From Endoryza foliicola (GTDB taxonomy: Bacteria > Bacteroidota > Bacteroidia > Chitinophagales > Chitinophagaceae), in NCBI GenBank assembly GCA_965226965.1, contig OZ245715.1, forward strand, positions 1,736,001 to 1,800,000: a stretch of DNA of 64,000 nt, written 5' to 3'. Shown piece by piece: positions 18,387 through 26,157 of this stretch. The notes beneath the pieces were generated by a model. That model was given only the letters and a program-made list of their open reading frames with translations. It did not search any database and was not told where the DNA came from. Every line of letters starts with the position of its first letter. The first letter of the stretch is position 1. The translations under genes were made by a program, and so were the position numbers.

Positions 18387-19490
18387 TTAAATCCTAAGTT
18401 TGTAGTGCTTGCCCGGTAAACTTTGCACCAATTGTTTCAACTCCATCTCTAATAAAAGGGCCGCAATTTTTGAAGGAGAGAAGCTTGTTTGCGTTCTCAA
18501 TTCATCTACATGCAAAGAAGGTGTTGTGATTAGAATATTGTACAAAACAGATTCATCGGGACTCAGATCAACAAATAGATTCGATTGCGGTGCCGGTACA
18601 TTTGCTTGTGTTTGCCATCCCATGAAATGAAGCAGGTCAGCAGCTCCGGTGATGAGTTGTGCCCTTTGTTGTTTGATGAGTTCATTGCATCCACTGCTTT
18701 TTAGGTCAATTACCCTTCCCGGAAAGGCCATTACATCTCTATGATAACCATTGGCCAATTGAGCTGTTACCATACTTCCGCCTTTTACACCCGATTCAAT
18801 GATCACTGTTACATCACATAATCCCGCTACAATTCGATTTCTTGAAGGGAAATGATGACGCTCCGGATCAATGCCCGAACCGAATTCACTCAATAATCCA
18901 CCACCGGAATAAATCATTTCTTTTGCAATTTTTTTGTGCGCATAAGGATAGATGGTATGAAGCCCGTGCGCCAATACGGCTACCGTTTCCATTTCTAGTT
19001 TCAAAGCTTTTTTATGTGCGATGATGTCGATGCCATAAGCCAATCCGCTTACAATCAAAGGTGAAACAGGCTTGAGCCCTTCTATCAATTGTTCGGTGAG
19101 TTCTCTGCCTAGTTCGGAATTCGATCGTGTTCCAATTATGGCAACTGCTTTAGAATTGTTCAGATGAGCCGTACCTTTATAATATAGTAAGGTGGGAGGA
19201 TCGGTGCATTGAAGGAGTTTCTGCGGATAGCCGGCATCGCTTAAGAAAAGTGTTTGTATTTGAAACTTTTCAATGAATTTTAATTCTTCCTCTAATTCTT
19301 GAAAGGCCTTAAAGTCGCGAATTTGTTTCGCACGCGCAGGACCGATCCCTTCTATTTTTTCTAATGTTGATTTCTTGCTTTCAAATATTTTCTTTGCTGA
19401 TCCAAGCTCTTCAACAAGTAGTTTCGCCTGTACAGAGCCAATTTGCGGTACTTTGGTAAGTGCAATCTGATAGAGGATTTCGTTGTTCAT
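18387..19490 (-). CDS. dprA: DNA-processing protein DprA (Smf)
   Basis: DprA binds incoming single-stranded DNA and loads RecA during natural transformation. 367 residues from the ATG at 19490; a TTG three codons earlier falls inside a palindrome. Visible are an N-terminal helix-hairpin-helix region (LEKIEGIGPARAKQI, 43-57) and the Rossmann-like DprA core with AIIGTR (117-122), SGLAYGID (148-155), the G-rich SGGGLLSEF and FPSRNRIVAGL (214-224). A C-terminal winged-helix (DML1-like) domain (SLHVDELRTQTSFSPSKIAALLLEM) completes it. Monocistronic; a palindrome and a -7-like box lie immediately upstream. Confidence 0.95.
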   Translation of the reverse strand: MNNEILYQIALTKVPQIGSVQAKLLVEELGSAKKIFESKKSTLEKIEGIGPARAKQIRDFKAFQELEEELKFIEKFQIQTLFLSDAGYPQKLLQCTDPPTLLYYKGTAHLNNSKAVAIIGTRSNSELGRELTEQLIEGLKPVSPLIVSGLAYGIDIIAHKKALKLEMETVAVLAHGLHTIYPYAHKKIAKEMIYSGGGLLSEFGSGIDPERHHFPSRNRIVAGLCDVTVIIESGVKGGSMVTAQLANGYHRDVMAFPGRVIDLKSSGCNELIKQQRAQLITGAADLLHFMGWQTQANVPAPQSNLFVDLSPDESVLYNILITTPSLHVDELRTQTSFSPSKIAALLLEMELKQLVQSLPGKHYKLRI

Positions 19491-19514
19491 ACACTTCAAT
19501 GAAGTGTAAAGGTA
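19491..19514 (-). promoter_or_regulatory. Operator-like palindrome and -7-like box at the dprA start
   Basis: ACACTTCA, one base, then TGAAGTGT form a perfect 17-base inverted repeat (19491-19507) that touches the dprA ATG. It is directly preceded on the minus strand by TACCTTTA (19507-19514), one base off the -7 consensus. The palindrome would therefore cover the transcription start or form a hairpin at the 5' end of the mRNA. It is a candidate repressor site. Confidence 0.5.
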
Positions 19515-19559
19515 ATCGCTCTACTTTACAGTAATAACGATTACCCTTGTACGAAACAA

Positions 19560-21479
19560 CTATTGATTGATGACTTTCATTTCGGTTCTTCTGTTCAAGG
19601 CTTTGCCTTCTTCTGTACCATTGTCAGCTATAGGAATGGTAGCGCCATAGCCTTTGCTCAAGAGACGTTTGGCTTCAATTCCTTTTTGTGTGAGGTATTT
19701 TACCACTGCCATTGAACGGTCTTGTGATAGTTTCAAGTTGTCGGCTGCCTTGCCAACATTGTCGGTATGACCTGCAATTTCAATGGTTAATGTTGGATTG
19801 TCCTTTAACAACTGCACCAATCGATCGAGTTCAGAAGTGCTTTCCGGTTTCAGTTCAAACGAATTGGAATCAAAGAAGATATTGCGCAACACAATGGCTG
19901 CATTTACTTCCAAGGGTTGAAGTGGAATATCGATGTGGTAAGTTGAATCGGGCGTTTTTTGTTTCAGCGAAAAATTTTCAGAATAGAAGAGGTATCCTTT
20001 TCTGTTTACGTTGAAGGCATAGTCTTTACCAACGGGTAGTGTAATGAGATAAAATCCATTCTCGTCGGTTTGAACTTTATTGGTGAGTTCTTTTGTAGAC
20101 AAATCGGTGAGCTCTACTGCCGATGGCAAGCCTTTGGCTGTTTTCTTATCGTATACTTTTCCTTTGATCCAAAGTGTTTTTGCAGGACGAACTTCGTTTC
20201 TCAATTCGAAAGTGTACAAATCGAGGCCACCCATCCCTTCGCTTCGATCGCTGGCGTAGTAAGCAGTTTTCCCATCTGATGCAACAATCATGCTTCCTTC
20301 GTTTTCGATGGTATTGATGGGATAACCCAGATTGGCGGGTCTGCTCCAATATCCCTTTGGTCCTTTTTTGGCCATGAACAAATCATCACCACCATATCCT
20401 TGCAAACCATTGGAGGTAAAATACAAGGTTTGATTGTCGGCATGGATAAACGGACAGCTTTCATCTCCCGATGTATTGATGGCACCTCCTAAATTCTCAG
20501 GTTTACCGAATTTTCCATTTGGCATCAAGTGACACACATAGATATCGCTTCCACCATATCCATCGGGGCGTTTGGAGGCGAAGTATAAATCTCTTTTATC
20601 GGGCGACAAGCTAGGCGCAGATTCCCAGAATTCTGTATTGATTACCGGACCCAAGTTTTCAGGTGTACTCCATCCTACATTGGTTAAATAAGAAATATAA
20701 AGATCACAACTACCATAGCCATCCGAAAAATTGCAACCCGTAAAAATCAACCAAGTGCCATCTTGCGAAAGCGTTTGTGCACCTTCGTTCTGCATAGTAT
20801 TGATGTTTCCTGTTAGTGGGCCTGAGGGCAGCCAACCTCCTTCAGGATTTCTTTCTGCACCAAAAAAGTCCTCGTTGTAATTTTTGATCCTTCTAGTGAA
20901 GACCAACTGTTGGCTGTCGATGGTTAATGTGGGATAATATTCTGAAACAACCGAATTGATATTCGGTCCCATGTTTATCGGATTGAATAAATAGTTATCG
21001 AGTTGATGTTGTTTGCCATAATCAATCGCAAACTGGTACGATTTTTTTCGATACCCTGCAGAAAGAACACTTCTTTCATTGAGGTTAGGAATTTGCATGA
21101 ATTCTTCAATAGTTTCCAATGCTTTTGCGAATTCACCTTTTCCTGCTAAATTGATAGAATAGGGAAGATTGTAATCTTTGAAATAATCTGCATCAATTGC
21201 TTTAGCTTGTTGATAGTAATAGATGGCAGAGTCGTATTTTTTCATTTCACCGAACATGCCGGCTATTGAGAGAAAGCCGTCGGCAAACTGAGGATCAATT
21301 TTAGTGGCGTTTTGGAGCAATTTAATTCCCGTCTTAAAATCGTCGTTTGAAGCTGCTTCCATTGCCTGCTCATATAATTTTGCTGCTTTCTTGTTCACTT
21401 TCTTAGGGTCGTATTGAGCCTGACTCACCAGTCCAAGCAAGAAGCAAAATCCTAACAACAAACTAAGCTTTTTTTTCAT
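19560..21479 (-). CDS. PorE-like OmpA-family protein (TPR, PD40 propeller, carboxypeptidase-regulatory domain, OmpA)
   Basis: 639 residues with a signal peptide at 1-21 (LLLGFCFLLGLVSQAQ). In order: TPR helices (about 25-160), a WD40-like PD40 beta-propeller (about 200-425; repeats such as LYFASKRPDGYGGSDIYV, LYFTSNGLQGYGGDDLF and AYYASDRSEGMGGLDLYT), a carboxypeptidase-regulatory-like domain (about 435-515) and a C-terminal OmpA peptidoglycan-binding domain (IFFDSNSFELKPES, IAGHTDNVG, LSQDRS). This is the order described for PorE of the T9SS, which ties the secretion complex to peptidoglycan. Bacteroidota usually carry several such proteins, so orthology to PorE is not proven. RBS-like AAAGGA lies before the ATG. 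Monocistronic. Confidence 0.88.
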   Translation of the reverse strand: MKKKLSLLLGFCFLLGLVSQAQYDPKKVNKKAAKLYEQAMEAASNDDFKTGIKLLQNATKIDPQFADGFLSIAGMFGEMKKYDSAIYYYQQAKAIDADYFKDYNLPYSINLAGKGEFAKALETIEEFMQIPNLNERSVLSAGYRKKSYQFAIDYGKQHQLDNYLFNPINMGPNINSVVSEYYPTLTIDSQQLVFTRRIKNYNEDFFGAERNPEGGWLPSGPLTGNINTMQNEGAQTLSQDGTWLIFTGCNFSDGYGSCDLYISYLTNVGWSTPENLGPVINTEFWESAPSLSPDKRDLYFASKRPDGYGGSDIYVCHLMPNGKFGKPENLGGAINTSGDESCPFIHADNQTLYFTSNGLQGYGGDDLFMAKKGPKGYWSRPANLGYPINTIENEGSMIVASDGKTAYYASDRSEGMGGLDLYTFELRNEVRPAKTLWIKGKVYDKKTAKGLPSAVELTDLSTKELTNKVQTDENGFYLITLPVGKDYAFNVNRKGYLFYSENFSLKQKTPDSTYHIDIPLQPLEVNAAIVLRNIFFDSNSFELKPESTSELDRLVQLLKDNPTLTIEIAGHTDNVGKAADNLKLSQDRSMAVVKYLTQKGIEAKRLLSKGYGATIPIADNGTEEGKALNRRTEMKVINQ

Positions 21480-21582
21480 GTATTCCTTTCTTAATGTGTC
21501 TGAGGTATATATAGGGTAAGACGGATTTCGGACACCTGGCGTTGCAGGTTCCTAATTAACGGTAAATCAGCGCCTAATGTTG

Positions 21583-22221
21583 TTAAGGTACGTTTATATA
21601 TTTGTGCGATTGAATCGACAATTCCCACTGAGGGTTTCCCTTTATATAGTCAACAATAAGAGGGGTCATTTGATTTCTTTTCTCCCATTCCGGTTGCAAG
21701 AAAAGTTTGGTTGTTGGAGGTACTTGAGCCGCGAAGGATTCGGCCCATTCAAAATCAGATTTATTGAACACCACAATTTTCAGTTCGCTGGCAACATCAA
21801 TCACTTCTTTTAGTGGTGCTTTGAACTTTTTAGGTGATAGACAGATCCAATCCCATTGTCCGGAAAGAGGGCTGGAACCGGAAGTTTCAATATTGGTATA
21901 AAAGCCAGCGTTTTTTAGTGCAGCAGTGAGTTCATCTAATGGATGCATGAGTGGTTCTCCCCCTGTGATCACTGCAATCACCGATTGTTGGGCCACCGGT
22001 GTTTCTTTTTTGGCTTTTTCTATAATTTCATCGATCCTGAATTGGGGGTGCTTGGATGCGTCCCAACTGTCTTTTACATCACACCACACACAACCAACAT
22101 CGCATCCGCCCAAGCGAATGAAATAAGCTGCTTTTCCTTGATGGTATCCCTCCCCTTGTAAGGTGTAAAAGGACTCCATTACTGGAAGTTTTGAGGTTGT
22201 TATGGTTTCAGTACTAGACAT
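21583..22221 (-). CDS. queE: 7-carboxy-7-deazaguanine synthase (radical SAM)
   Basis: QueE converts 6-carboxytetrahydropterin to 7-carboxy-7-deazaguanine on the way to queuosine. 212 residues from the ATG at 22221. The substrate segment SFYTLQGEGYHQGKAAYFIR (17-36) is followed by the cluster motif CDVGCVWC with Cys40, Cys44 and Cys47, then CDVKDSWD. GGEP lies near residue 92. The ATG overlaps the folD stop codon by one base (TAATG), which indicates translational coupling to folD. An in-frame TTG 18 bases upstream is less likely. No other queuosine gene is in this window. Confidence 0.93.
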   Translation of the reverse strand: MSSTETITTSKLPVMESFYTLQGEGYHQGKAAYFIRLGGCDVGCVWCDVKDSWDASKHPQFRIDEIIEKAKKETPVAQQSVIAVITGGEPLMHPLDELTAALKNAGFYTNIETSGSSPLSGQWDWICLSPKKFKAPLKEVIDVASELKIVVFNKSDFEWAESFAAQVPPTTKLFLQPEWEKRNQMTPLIVDYIKGNPQWELSIQSHKYINVP

Positions 22222-23096
22222 TAATTCTTTTCGCTGCAAGCATGGAACGTATTCTTCATTAAGGCCGCAATGGTCATTGGTCCTACTCCGCCGGGAACCG
22301 GTGTAATGTACGAAGCCTTTGGTGCCACTTCATCAAATTTAACATCCCCTTTAATGGAATAGCCTCTCTTCTTTGTAGCATCTTCAACGCGGGTGATTCC
22401 CACGTCAATGATGATAGCGCCTTCTTTTACCATATCTGCAGTTACGAACTCAGGTTTGCCCAAGGCTGCAACGATGATATCGGCTTGTAGACAGAGTTCC
22501 TTGAGGTTTTTGGTATGAGAATGACAAATAGTAACGGTGCAATTACCCGGATTGGTACCTGCACTCAACAAAATGCTCATAGGCCTGCCTACAATATTAC
22601 TTCTGCCAATAACAACAGCATGTTTGCCTTTGGTGTCAATTTTATAATGCGCTAACATTAGCATAACGCCGTGTGGGGTTGCCGGAATAAAGGTTGGAAG
22701 TCCTTGCACCATTTTCCCAACACTAACCGGGTGGAATCCATCCACGTCTTTTGAGGCATCGATGGTATTGATCACTTTTTCATCTGAAATATGCTTTGGC
22801 AAAGGAAGTTGAACCAATATTCCGTCAATATCAGGGTCATTGTTCAATTCTTCAATAACACCCAAAAGTTTGAATTCACTGATGGATTCTTCTAAACGGA
22901 TCAAAGTAGACTTGAATCCAATTTCTTCGCAGGTTCTTACTTTCGAACCTACATAGGTTTCACTGGCTCCGTTCGTACCTACCAATATGGCGGCCAAATG
23001 TGGAACTTTTTTACCCTCTGCTACTCTTTGTGCTACTTTGATTTTGAGCTCGTCGCGGGTAGCTTGCGACACCAGATTTCCGTCTAAAATTTGCAT
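22221..23096 (-). CDS. folD: Bifunctional methylenetetrahydrofolate dehydrogenase / methenyltetrahydrofolate cyclohydrolase
   Basis: FolD interconverts 5,10-methylene-, methenyl- and 10-formyl-tetrahydrofolate with NADP in the cytoplasm. 291 residues. The catalytic segment SETYVGSK has Tyr48 and Lys52, followed by a conserved Cys56. DGILVQLPLP and DVDGFHP follow, then the NADP site VVIGRSNIVGRPM and the C-terminal PVPGGVGPMTIA. All motifs are intact. It is the first gene of a two-gene unit with queE. An exact -7 box (TACCTTTG) ends four bases before the ATG. Confidence 0.96.
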   Translation of the reverse strand: MQILDGNLVSQATRDELKIKVAQRVAEGKKVPHLAAILVGTNGASETYVGSKVRTCEEIGFKSTLIRLEESISEFKLLGVIEELNNDPDIDGILVQLPLPKHISDEKVINTIDASKDVDGFHPVSVGKMVQGLPTFIPATPHGVMLMLAHYKIDTKGKHAVVIGRSNIVGRPMSILLSAGTNPGNCTVTICHSHTKNLKELCLQADIIVAALGKPEFVTADMVKEGAIIIDVGITRVEDATKKRGYSIKGDVKFDEVAPKASYITPVPGGVGPMTIAALMKNTFHACSEKN

Positions 23097-23100
23097 GGCG

Positions 23101-23108
23101 CAAAGGTA
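23101..23108 (-). promoter_or_regulatory. -7 promoter box of folD-queE
   Basis: TACCTTTG on the minus strand matches TAnnTTTG exactly and lies only four bases (CGCC) from the folD ATG. A clear -33 TTG at normal spacing is not seen. As at guaB, the spacing predicts a leaderless or nearly leaderless mRNA. Confidence 0.5.
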
Positions 23109-23202
23109 AGTTTACAACCTTATTTTCAGCACAGCGCTCAGTTTTAATTGTATAAATTTTATTCGACACTTTCCCACATTTAATTTTTCAGGCAAAAGTT
23201 GT

Positions 23203-23997
23203 ATGAAGCAAGTTTTGTGGGTAGTAACGCTATTTTCTGCGCTCTCCTTAAATGGTCAGAAACTTCAATTGCCGGAAACCGCCGCCACCGATTGGGGGAG
23301 TTTTTCAGGCGATTCTATGCAGCGTAACTCCGGGTCTTTTCTGGATGCACAGGTAATATCGAGAACCGCCACTACGGCCTGGGTGGCTTCTCAATTGCCA
23401 TTTGGATTTTCTGATTTACGTTTTATAGATGCAGGGTTAGTTGCTACTTTCAAGCAGGATTCTTGGGGGCTTCGATTTAAGCATTTTGGGACTGTTTTTT
23501 TACAAACCCAGCAGTTTCGATTGATGCTATCCAAGTCTTTGGGAAAAATTTCGATTAGTGGAGCTATCAGTCTCGATCGATTGAAAGAAGTGGAGAAGAA
23601 AAGCTCCCAGTCACTGGGTGCCGATATCGGTTTTTTGTGGGGAGAAGCCGATGCGTTTCATTGGGGCTTTCAAATTGAAAGATTGATTTATTCGAATCGG
23701 AGTTTTCAACAACCTATCATAAAAATGGGTGCCGGATTTCGGCTTTCAGAGCAAGTGTATTCTGAGCTAAGAGTTGTATCGGATGAAACGATAAAAACGT
23801 ACATGGAGCTTTGTTACCAATCTTATTTGCAATGGCAAATTCGAATAGGATATCGCTATCCTGAAATCGGCTACTGGTATGGATTGGCGTGGAATATTGG
23901 TCATATGATCATCGAACATCAGTTGTTGTATCAACCGCTGCTTGGCTATAGTCCGGGTATTCGAATTTTCTTCACTCTGAAAGCGAAAAAGGCATGA
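23203..23997 (+). CDS. Exported beta-barrel-like protein paired with the HhH barrel, 264 aa
   Basis: The signal peptide is MKQVLWVVTLFSALSLNGQ (1-19). The rest shows alternating hydrophobic and polar residues with many aromatics (DSWGLRFKHFGTVFL, AFHWGFQIERLIY, GYWYGLAWNIGHMI, GIRIFFTLKAKKA), which suggests outer-membrane beta strands or a PorP-like small barrel. I cannot name the family. Its stop overlaps the start of the next gene by four bases (ATGA), so the two are translationally coupled and the products probably work together. Confidence 0.75.
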   Translation: MKQVLWVVTLFSALSLNGQKLQLPETAATDWGSFSGDSMQRNSGSFLDAQVISRTATTAWVASQLPFGFSDLRFIDAGLVATFKQDSWGLRFKHFGTVFLQTQQFRLMLSKSLGKISISGAISLDRLKEVEKKSSQSLGADIGFLWGEADAFHWGFQIERLIYSNRSFQQPIIKMGAGFRLSEQVYSELRVVSDETIKTYMELCYQSYLQWQIRIGYRYPEIGYWYGLAWNIGHMIIEHQLLYQPLLGYSPGIRIFFTLKAKKA

Positions 23998-26018
23998 GAA
24001 AGTTGATGTTATTGGGGCTATTATTATTCAACGGTTTTGTATATGCGCAAGTGGAGAATGAGCAGGCGATTGAGGAATTGAAAGAACGTGATCAAGAACC
24101 GGATGATTATTGGTTAGACACAAAACTTTATCCCAAGATCAAGTTGAACACAGTAGATCCACAAACCCTGGAACTATTTGATTTTTTAACTCCTTTTCAA
24201 AGGCTCCAATTTTTCAATTATCGGAAAACATTGGGGGCCTTTCTTTCTATTTGGGAATTACAAGCCGTACCGGGCTGGGATAAGGCCAGTTTCGATAAAA
24301 TGCGTCCTTTTGTAAAAGCAGCATTGGGGGGACTCGACTTGTTGGAAGATGAAGGATTCTTCACAAAAAAGCGAACGGTGGTGTTGCAGCGATTAGGGTT
24401 GACGATAAGTGGTTTGGGTGCAGCAAATGGAAAGAAGAGCTTGTTTATTGGACCAAAGCCTTTGAGAAGTTTGACCAGGGTAGATTTCAGTTTAAGTAAG
24501 AAGATAGAAGCCGGTCTTACTCTCGAAAAGGATGCCGGCGAGCCTTGGTGGAGTGGATCGGGTCCTATACGAGGGGTGGATTTTATGAGCTTTCGAATTC
24601 GGCTGCGGCCAATTGGGCGTTTAAAGTCGTTATATATTGGAGATTATACATTGAATATCGGGCAAGGCCTCACTATTTGGCAGAGTATGGCATTTGGCAA
24701 ATCTTCGGCCATTGGCTCCATTAAAAGAGAAGGAGAGGTCGTTCGAGTATACAAGGGGTCGGGCGAATACAATTTTATGAGAGGGATTGCTGCACAGTTT
24801 GGAGGAAAGCGGGCTGAATTGAATCTTTTTGCATCGTTAAGAAACCTGGATGCGAACTCGAAATTTGATTCTTTGACCGGCACTCATTCTATAAGCAGTT
24901 TTATTAATTCAGGATTCCATGGCTCTTCATCGGCGCTGCAAGACGCGCGGCAGGTAAGAATGTGGGTATTGGGAGGTGTTATGGGTTGGAAGTTTCCCAA
25001 GGGGCGAGTAGGAGTACACGTACTACAATATAAATGGTCGAAACCCCTTCAAAAACAAGCGGAATTGTACAATCAGTTTGCGGTTTCGGGTCGGCAATTG
25101 TTTCAAGCCGGACTGAGTTATTCTTATGTTTTTCGGAATCTTCAAATTTTTGGTGAATGGGTTCGAAGCCAAAGAAAGGGTGCCGCATTTGTTATAGGTG
25201 GTTTGCTAAGTGTGGATGCGAAAACAGATCTAAGTTTTCTCTATCGAAAAATCAATCCCGAGTATCAACCATTTTGGTCGAATGCCTTTGTTGAAGCCAC
25301 TCTAGCAAGTAATGAGCGTGGTTTTTTTCTTGGTTTGGAGCACCGAATGAGCAAAAAATGGAGGCTGGTATCTTTTGTTGATTCGTATGGATTCAACTGG
25401 GTGAAATACAGAATCGGCCATTCTACGGCCGGTTCGGAAGCTGCTTTGGGCATTTTTTATACACCCAATCGAAAATCAAGTATTCAGGTGCAGGCCCGGT
25501 TGCGGAGAAACGATGCCCCGGTAACCGGAAATGAAGCCATATTGGGAAAAACCGTGGAAGTTGTGCGTAATCAATTCAAATATCAATTTGATTATCAGAT
25601 TGATAGTGTCTGGAAAACTAGAGTGAGGTTTGATTGGGTTGGACTGGGAGGGGCAAACAGTGGGTTCGTAATTGGTACAGATTTGATTTACAGGCCATTA
25701 GGGAAATACTGGGATTTGGGTATACGTTGGAGCTTATCGAAAGTAGGAGATTATGCATCCCGGGTTTACGTAACGGAGCGGGATGTTTTATATGCCTATT
25801 CGGTATATGTTTTTGATCAGAATATCAATCGGATAGCGATTAATTATCATATTAGAAAAATAGGTGGTTTTGAACGGAAAAAGGGTCGGGAAAACCAGGT
25901 TTGGATAAAATTTGCGCAAACGGTTGTATCGAAAAATAGCTCATATGTGGGGGAGATCATTAACAATCGTGAAATCTTAGGTACGGAGTTGAAAATCCAA
26001 TGGTTACAGATATTATAG
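23994..26018 (+). CDS. Outer-membrane barrel protein with N-terminal ComEA-like helix-hairpin-helix domain, 674 aa
   Basis: Signal peptide at 1-19. A helix-hairpin-helix region resembling ComEA lies at about 50-108 (KLNTVDPQTLELFDFL, FFNYRKTLGAFLSIWELQAV). About 560 residues rich in amphipathic strands follow (FSLSKKIEAGLTLEKDAG, SLYIGDYTLNIGQGLTIWQS, QLFQAGLSYSYVFRNLQIFG). It ends in ELKIQWLQIL, compatible with a terminal barrel strand. ComEA-type domains bind double-stranded DNA in competence systems; fusion to a barrel would place DNA binding at the periplasmic mouth of an outer-membrane pore. Members are usually annotated only as helix-hairpin-helix proteins, and the function here is inferred. 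Confidence 0.8.
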   Translation: MRKLMLLGLLLFNGFVYAQVENEQAIEELKERDQEPDDYWLDTKLYPKIKLNTVDPQTLELFDFLTPFQRLQFFNYRKTLGAFLSIWELQAVPGWDKASFDKMRPFVKAALGGLDLLEDEGFFTKKRTVVLQRLGLTISGLGAANGKKSLFIGPKPLRSLTRVDFSLSKKIEAGLTLEKDAGEPWWSGSGPIRGVDFMSFRIRLRPIGRLKSLYIGDYTLNIGQGLTIWQSMAFGKSSAIGSIKREGEVVRVYKGSGEYNFMRGIAAQFGGKRAELNLFASLRNLDANSKFDSLTGTHSISSFINSGFHGSSSALQDARQVRMWVLGGVMGWKFPKGRVGVHVLQYKWSKPLQKQAELYNQFAVSGRQLFQAGLSYSYVFRNLQIFGEWVRSQRKGAAFVIGGLLSVDAKTDLSFLYRKINPEYQPFWSNAFVEATLASNERGFFLGLEHRMSKKWRLVSFVDSYGFNWVKYRIGHSTAGSEAALGIFYTPNRKSSIQVQARLRRNDAPVTGNEAILGKTVEVVRNQFKYQFDYQIDSVWKTRVRFDWVGLGGANSGFVIGTDLIYRPLGKYWDLGIRWSLSKVGDYASRVYVTERDVLYAYSVYVFDQNINRIAINYHIRKIGGFERKKGRENQVWIKFAQTVVSKNSSYVGEIINNREILGTELKIQWLQIL

Positions 26019-26096
26019 ATGTTAATTTTTTCTTAATGCAGCATACCGGGACCCTTTAATGTCTTTTTAATGGTCATTCTGCCCATTTTAACAATT

Positions 26097-26126
26097 TTTT
26101 TTGTTAAAGTGGTTAACGTACATTTA
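26097..26126 (+). promoter_or_regulatory. Possible promoter and small inverted repeat upstream of the first susC-like gene
   Basis: A T-run ending in TTG (26101-26103) precedes TACATTTA (26119-26126), which resembles TAnnTTTG; the spacer of 15 is shorter than usual. Between them lies a perfect inverted repeat, GTTAA-N5-TTAAC (26103-26117), placed like an operator. Moderate to weak evidence. Confidence 0.35.
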
Positions 26127-26157
26127 TCGCCCATAATTCAATTAAACTAACAGTCTC

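Noticed and set aside
21534..21549. Terminator downstream of queE
   Set aside because: Only a 5-bp stem (ACCTG/CAGGT) and no T-tract.
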